Both the position numbers and the translations under genes were made by a program. Below are positions 49,221-52,571 of a stretch of 52,571 nt of DNA, in pieces (position 1 is the stretch's first letter; the number at the start of each line of letters is the position of its first letter). The stretch covers positions 1 through 52,571 of the forward strand of contig CAYXVU010000009.1 of assembly GCA_964468725.1 (NCBI GenBank), given 5' to 3'. The DNA is from CAYXVU01 sp964468725. GTDB lineage: Bacteria > Acidobacteriota > Blastocatellia > UBA7656. The notes under the pieces are model-generated. The model had not been told where the DNA came from and searched no databases. It was given only the letters and a program-made list of their open reading frames with translations.

Positions 49221-51320
49221 ATGTCGAAGCAAGCACCATTACAACGATTCCGCAACATTGGCATTATGGCCCATATTGATGCGGGAAAAACCACCACAAC
49301 GGAGCGCGTGCTCTACTACACCGGGGTGTCTTACAAGATTGGCGAAGTCCACGAAGGCACTGCCGTTATGGATTGGATGGAGCAGGAGCAAGAGCGTGGC
49401 ATCACAATTACGTCTGCCGCGACCACCTGCTTTTGGAAGCGCAACAACGAAGAGTACCGGATCAATATCATCGATACGCCCGGCCACGTCGATTTTACCA
49501 TCGAAGTTGAACGCTCCCTGCGTGTGCTGGATGGCGCGGTTGCCGTCTTCGATGCCGTCGCCGGTGTGCAGCCGCAATCGGAGACCGTCTGGCGACAAGC
49601 CGATAAGTACAATGTTCCGCGCATTGCCTTCATGAATAAGATGGATCGTCCGGGCGCAGATTTTGAACACGCCATTCAGACGATTCGCGACCGGCTGGGC
49701 GCCAATCCCGTAGCCATTCAATTGCCCATTGGCGCGGAAGACCGCTTCCAAGGTGTGATTGATCTGCTTGCCATGCGCGCCATCGTCTACAACGTCGAAG
49801 ATAAAGGCGCAGACCCGGAGATCACTGACATCCCGGCTGATTTGCAAGCCGAAGCGGAAGCTGCGCGGGAGCGCATGATTGAGGCGCTGGCGGATGCTGA
49901 CGATCAAATTGCGGAGAAGTATCTGGCTGGCGAAGCGGTCAGCGAAGATGAGATTCGCGCCGCCCTGCGCCGCGAAACGATTGCGCTCAAACTCGTTCCC
50001 GTCGTTGCCGGTACGGCTTTCAAGAACAAAGGCGTACAGCCGCTTCTCGACGCCGTTGTGGACTACCTGCCGAGTCCGCTGGACGTGCCCGATGTTGTCG
50101 GCACGAATCTCAAAACCGGCGCAGAAGAGATTCGCAAAGCCGATCCGAAAGAGCCATTTTCGGGGCTTGTCTTCAAGATTATGACCGATAAGCATATCGG
50201 CCAACTCTCTTTCGTGCGCATCTATTCGGGCACGCTCAAGAGCGGTTCGTACACGCTCAATTCGACGAAAGAGACGAAAGAGCGCGTCGGTCGCATCATG
50301 CGCATGCACGCCAATAAGCGTGAAGACATCGAGTTGGCTTCCGCAGGCGAAATCGTCGCCCTCGCCGGACTCAAACAAGTGACGACGGGCGATACCATCT
50401 GTGAAGAGAACAAGCCGGTCATCCTCGAAGCTTTGGAGTTCCCCGCGCCAGTGATTTCACAAGCCATCGAGCCGAAGACCCGACAAGATCAAGAGAAGCT
50501 GTCTCTCGGATTGCAAAAACTCGCTTCCGAAGACCCTAGTTTCAAAGTCTCCACCGATCAGGAGACCGGTCAGACGATCATCGCTGGCATGGGCGAGTTG
50601 CATTTGGAGATCATCGTTGACCGCCTCAAACGCGAGTTCGGCGTGGATGCCAATATTGGTCGCCCGCAAGTCGCCTACCGCGAAACCATCACCAAAGCAG
50701 CGGAGGGGGTTGGCAAGTTCGTTCGCCAAACCGGCGGGCGCGGCCAGTACGGCCATGCGGAGGTCCGCATCGAGCCGCTTGAAGCAGGCGGCGGGTTTGA
50801 ATTCGTTAATGCGATTGTCGGCGGCGTTATCCCGCGCGAGTACATCAGGCCGGTCGAACAGGGAATTAAAGAGGCGATGGAAGGTGGCGTCCTCGCCGGT
50901 TACGAGATGGTTGATGTGAAAGCGACGCTGCATTTCGGCAGCTACCACGATGTGGACTCTTCCGAGATGGCGTTCAAAATCGCCGGTTCGATGGCCTTCA
51001 AAGATGCGGCTAAGAAAGCCGCTCCGATTCTGTTGGAACCCATCATGAAGGTAGAAGTGGTTGCCCCCGAAGAGTACATGGGGTCGATCAACGGCGATAT
51101 CAACTCGCGGCGCGGTCGCATTGACCACATTGACTCTCGACCCGGCACGCAGGTTATCACCTCCTTCGTGCCGCTTTCTGAAATGTTCGGATACTCGACC
51201 GACTTGCGTTCGATGACGCAAGGGCGCGCCACCTACACCATGCACTTCCATCGCTATGAAGAAGCGCCGCGTAGTGTGCGCGAGGAGATCATTGCTAAGG
51301 TGCAAGGCACCGCTAGGTAA
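49221..51320 (+). CDS. fusA: Elongation factor G
   Basis: 699 residues from ATG 49221, where homology begins (KQAPLQRFRNIGIMAHIDAGK). GTPase motifs AHIDAGKTTTTE, RGITITSAATTC, DTPGHVDF, NKMDRPGADF. Domain IV-V strings are present (TGGRGQYGHAEVRIEPL, MKVEVVAPEEYMGSINGDINSRRG read in parts, SEMFGYSTDLRSMTQGRATYTMHF read in parts). Full length. Drives GTP-dependent translocation on the ribosome. No Shine-Dalgarno is obvious; the upstream hairpin may limit access to the start. Confidence 0.98.
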   Translation: MSKQAPLQRFRNIGIMAHIDAGKTTTTERVLYYTGVSYKIGEVHEGTAVMDWMEQEQERGITITSAATTCFWKRNNEEYRINIIDTPGHVDFTIEVERSLRVLDGAVAVFDAVAGVQPQSETVWRQADKYNVPRIAFMNKMDRPGADFEHAIQTIRDRLGANPVAIQLPIGAEDRFQGVIDLLAMRAIVYNVEDKGADPEITDIPADLQAEAEAARERMIEALADADDQIAEKYLAGEAVSEDEIRAALRRETIALKLVPVVAGTAFKNKGVQPLLDAVVDYLPSPLDVPDVVGTNLKTGAEEIRKADPKEPFSGLVFKIMTDKHIGQLSFVRIYSGTLKSGSYTLNSTKETKERVGRIMRMHANKREDIELASAGEIVALAGLKQVTTGDTICEENKPVILEALEFPAPVISQAIEPKTRQDQEKLSLGLQKLASEDPSFKVSTDQETGQTIIAGMGELHLEIIVDRLKREFGVDANIGRPQVAYRETITKAAEGVGKFVRQTGGRGQYGHAEVRIEPLEAGGGFEFVNAIVGGVIPREYIRPVEQGIKEAMEGGVLAGYEMVDVKATLHFGSYHDVDSSEMAFKIAGSMAFKDAAKKAAPILLEPIMKVEVVAPEEYMGSINGDINSRRGRIDHIDSRPGTQVITSFVPLSEMFGYSTDLRSMTQGRATYTMHFHRYEEAPRSVREEIIAKVQGTAR

Positions 51321-51384
51321 TTATTTTTCCATCTCAGGCGAGTCGCAGCCAAGGGGCTCGCGGAAAAAGGAGCTAGGTTCAAAC

Positions 51385-52571
51385 ATGGCAAAAGAGAAAT
51401 TCGACAGATCCAAACCGCACGTCAACGTCGGCACCATCGGTCACATTGACCACGGCAAAACGACGCTCACCGCGGCCATCACCAAAGTGCTTGCCAAGCA
51501 CAATCCGAAAAACCAGTTTCGCTCGTTCGACTCGATTGACAATGCCCCAGAAGAGAAAGCCCGCGGCATCACGATCAACACCGCTCACGTCGAATACGAA
51601 TCGGCCAATCGCCACTATGCGCACGTCGATTGTCCGGGTCACGCCGACTACATCAAAAACATGATCACCGGCGCGGCACAGATGGACGGGGCGATTTTGG
51701 TCGTCGCCGCCACCGACGGACCGATGCCGCAAACCCGCGAACACATTTTGCTGGCGCGTCAGGTGGGGGTTCCGGCTATGGTCGTCTTTATGAACAAGTG
51801 CGATGCGGTTGACGACGCGGAATTGTTGGATTTGGTGGAGTTGGAAGTGCGGGAGTTATTGACGAGCTACGGATTTCCGGGCGATGAGATACCGGTAGTG
51901 CGAGGGTCGGCTTTGCAGGCGCTCAACGGCGAAGGAGACGGGGAGGCGCAGATAGATGAGTTGATGGCGCGAGTGGATGAGTACATCCCGCAGCCGGAGA
52001 GAGATGTGGACAAGCCGTTTTTGATGCCGGTCGAGGACATCTTCACGATCCAAGGGAGAGGAACGGTGGCGACGGGGAGAGTGGAGAGGGGACAGGTGAA
52101 GGTGGGAGAAGAGGTGGAGATCATCGGGATTCGGGAGACGCGCAAGACGGTGGTGACGGGAGTGGAGATGTTCAAGAAGTTGTTGGACAGCGGGATGGCG
52201 GGAGACAATGTGGGGTTGTTGCTGAGAGGAGTGGAGAGGAAAGAGATCGAGAGAGGGCAGGTGATAGCGAAGCCGGGGAGCATCACGCCGCACACGAAGT
52301 TCAAGGCGGAAGTGTATGTGTTGAGCAAGGAAGAGGGAGGAAGGCACACGCCGTTTTTCACGGGGTATCGGCCACAGTTTTACTTTCGGACGACGGATGT
52401 GACGGGAGTGGCGGCGTTGACGGAAGGAGTGGAGATGGTGATGCCGGGAGACAACACGTCGTTGACGGTGGAGTTAATCACGCCGATTGCGATGGAGAAG
52501 GGATTGAGGTTTGCGATACGGGAAGGTGGGAGGACGGTGGGAGCCGGAACAATCACCGAGATTATCGAATA
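51385..52571 (+). CDS. tuf: Elongation factor Tu, complete to the last base of the stop codon
   Basis: 395 codons are visible, ending TITEIIE followed by TA at the edge, so only the final stop base is missing. ATG 51385 follows AAAGGAG. GTPase motifs GHIDHGKTTLT, RGITINTAHVEY, DCPGHADY, NKCDAVDD. Domains 2 and 3 are standard (GRGTVATGRVERG, TVVTGVEMFKK, GGRHTPFFTGYRPQFYFRTTDVTG read in parts). Odd point: codons up to about 51820 resemble fusA (GGC, GTC, CGC). After that they are nearly all G- or A-ending (GTG, TTG, GGA, AGA, AGG). Of 18 Arg codons after the switch I count 10 AGA/AGG, against 1 of 6 before it. Confidence 0.97.
   Translation, partial: MAKEKFDRSKPHVNVGTIGHIDHGKTTLTAAITKVLAKHNPKNQFRSFDSIDNAPEEKARGITINTAHVEYESANRHYAHVDCPGHADYIKNMITGAAQMDGAILVVAATDGPMPQTREHILLARQVGVPAMVVFMNKCDAVDDAELLDLVELEVRELLTSYGFPGDEIPVVRGSALQALNGEGDGEAQIDELMARVDEYIPQPERDVDKPFLMPVEDIFTIQGRGTVATGRVERGQVKVGEEVEIIGIRETRKTVVTGVEMFKKLLDSGMAGDNVGLLLRGVERKEIERGQVIAKPGSITPHTKFKAEVYVLSKEEGGRHTPFFTGYRPQFYFRTTDVTGVAALTEGVEMVMPGDNTSLTVELITPIAMEKGLRFAIREGGRTVGAGTITEIIE

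Noticed and set aside
49239..50378. 379-codon minus-strand ORF inside fusA
   Set aside because: A shadow of the strongly conserved EF-G gene; its translation matches nothing I know.
51856..52361. Long minus-strand ORFs inside tuf
   Set aside because: They are open because third codon positions of tuf are nearly all G or A here; translations are low-complexity (Ser/Leu/His/Arg-rich) and EF-Tu is certain on the plus strand.

Overview
The window looks like a chromosomal segment of an acidobacterium. Blastocatellia-type is my best guess. This is inferred from the mix of eukaryote-like Ser/Thr kinases with PEGA domains, large secreted CRTAC1/UnbV, P-domain/HYR and beta-propeller proteins, a SpoIVB-type S55 peptidase, and moderately GC-rich DNA; no rRNA is present to confirm it. 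I see no tRNA, rRNA, CRISPR array, complete insertion sequence or prophage.

Layout. Positions 1-6869, minus strand: a signalling cluster with a truncated ORF, a zinc-ribbon/pseudokinase/PP2C fusion, an active Ser/Thr kinase with a PEGA-like domain and one membrane helix, a CruF-like carotenoid protein, and a second pseudokinase ending in two zinc ribbons. Positions 7014-8182: a VapBC-like toxin-antitoxin pair and a small membrane-anchored protein. Positions 8577-19163: large exported proteins, namely a cytochrome c / copper monooxygenase / CRTAC1-UnbV fusion translationally close to a TPR protein, a tail-fibre-like coiled-coil protein, and a repetitive P-domain/HYR protein. Positions 19479-24879: glgA, trxA, purA, a phosphotriesterase-family hydrolase and a nucleotidyltransferase. 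Positions 24943-30395: ubiB and an rpoD-like sigma factor diverge around a CRP-type palindrome; a phage-type single-strand-annealing-like protein follows guaA on the minus strand. Positions 30766-39084: an S55 peptidase, a hotdog thioesterase, a secreted propeller, a DUF1835 protein, plsC, and an ECF sigma factor with a membrane anti-sigma factor. Positions 39500-44840: a very large sigma-54 activator with an IS630-transposase-type DNA-binding head, followed by a secreted protein behind a possible -24/-12 promoter. Positions 44895-52571: lepA, a HAD hydrolase, and the str operon rpsL-rpsG-fusA-tuf, with a strong promoter and a long structured leader.

Most unusual points: (1) the five-part sigma-54 regulator and its possible target; (2) the three-module copper/heme/UnbV fusion; (3) a four-residue in-frame gap in the PurA active-site loop; (4) an abrupt codon-usage switch inside tuf; (5) intergenic arrays of degenerate heptanucleotides, some forming hairpins inside the str operon and one occupying the purA ribosome-binding region; (6) a near-consensus CRP-type operator at the sigma factor/ubiB junction; (7) pseudokinases paired with a kinase and a PP2C phosphatase.

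Starts were chosen by eye from ribosome-binding sites, homology and signal peptides. Family assignments come from motifs recalled from memory, not from searches.
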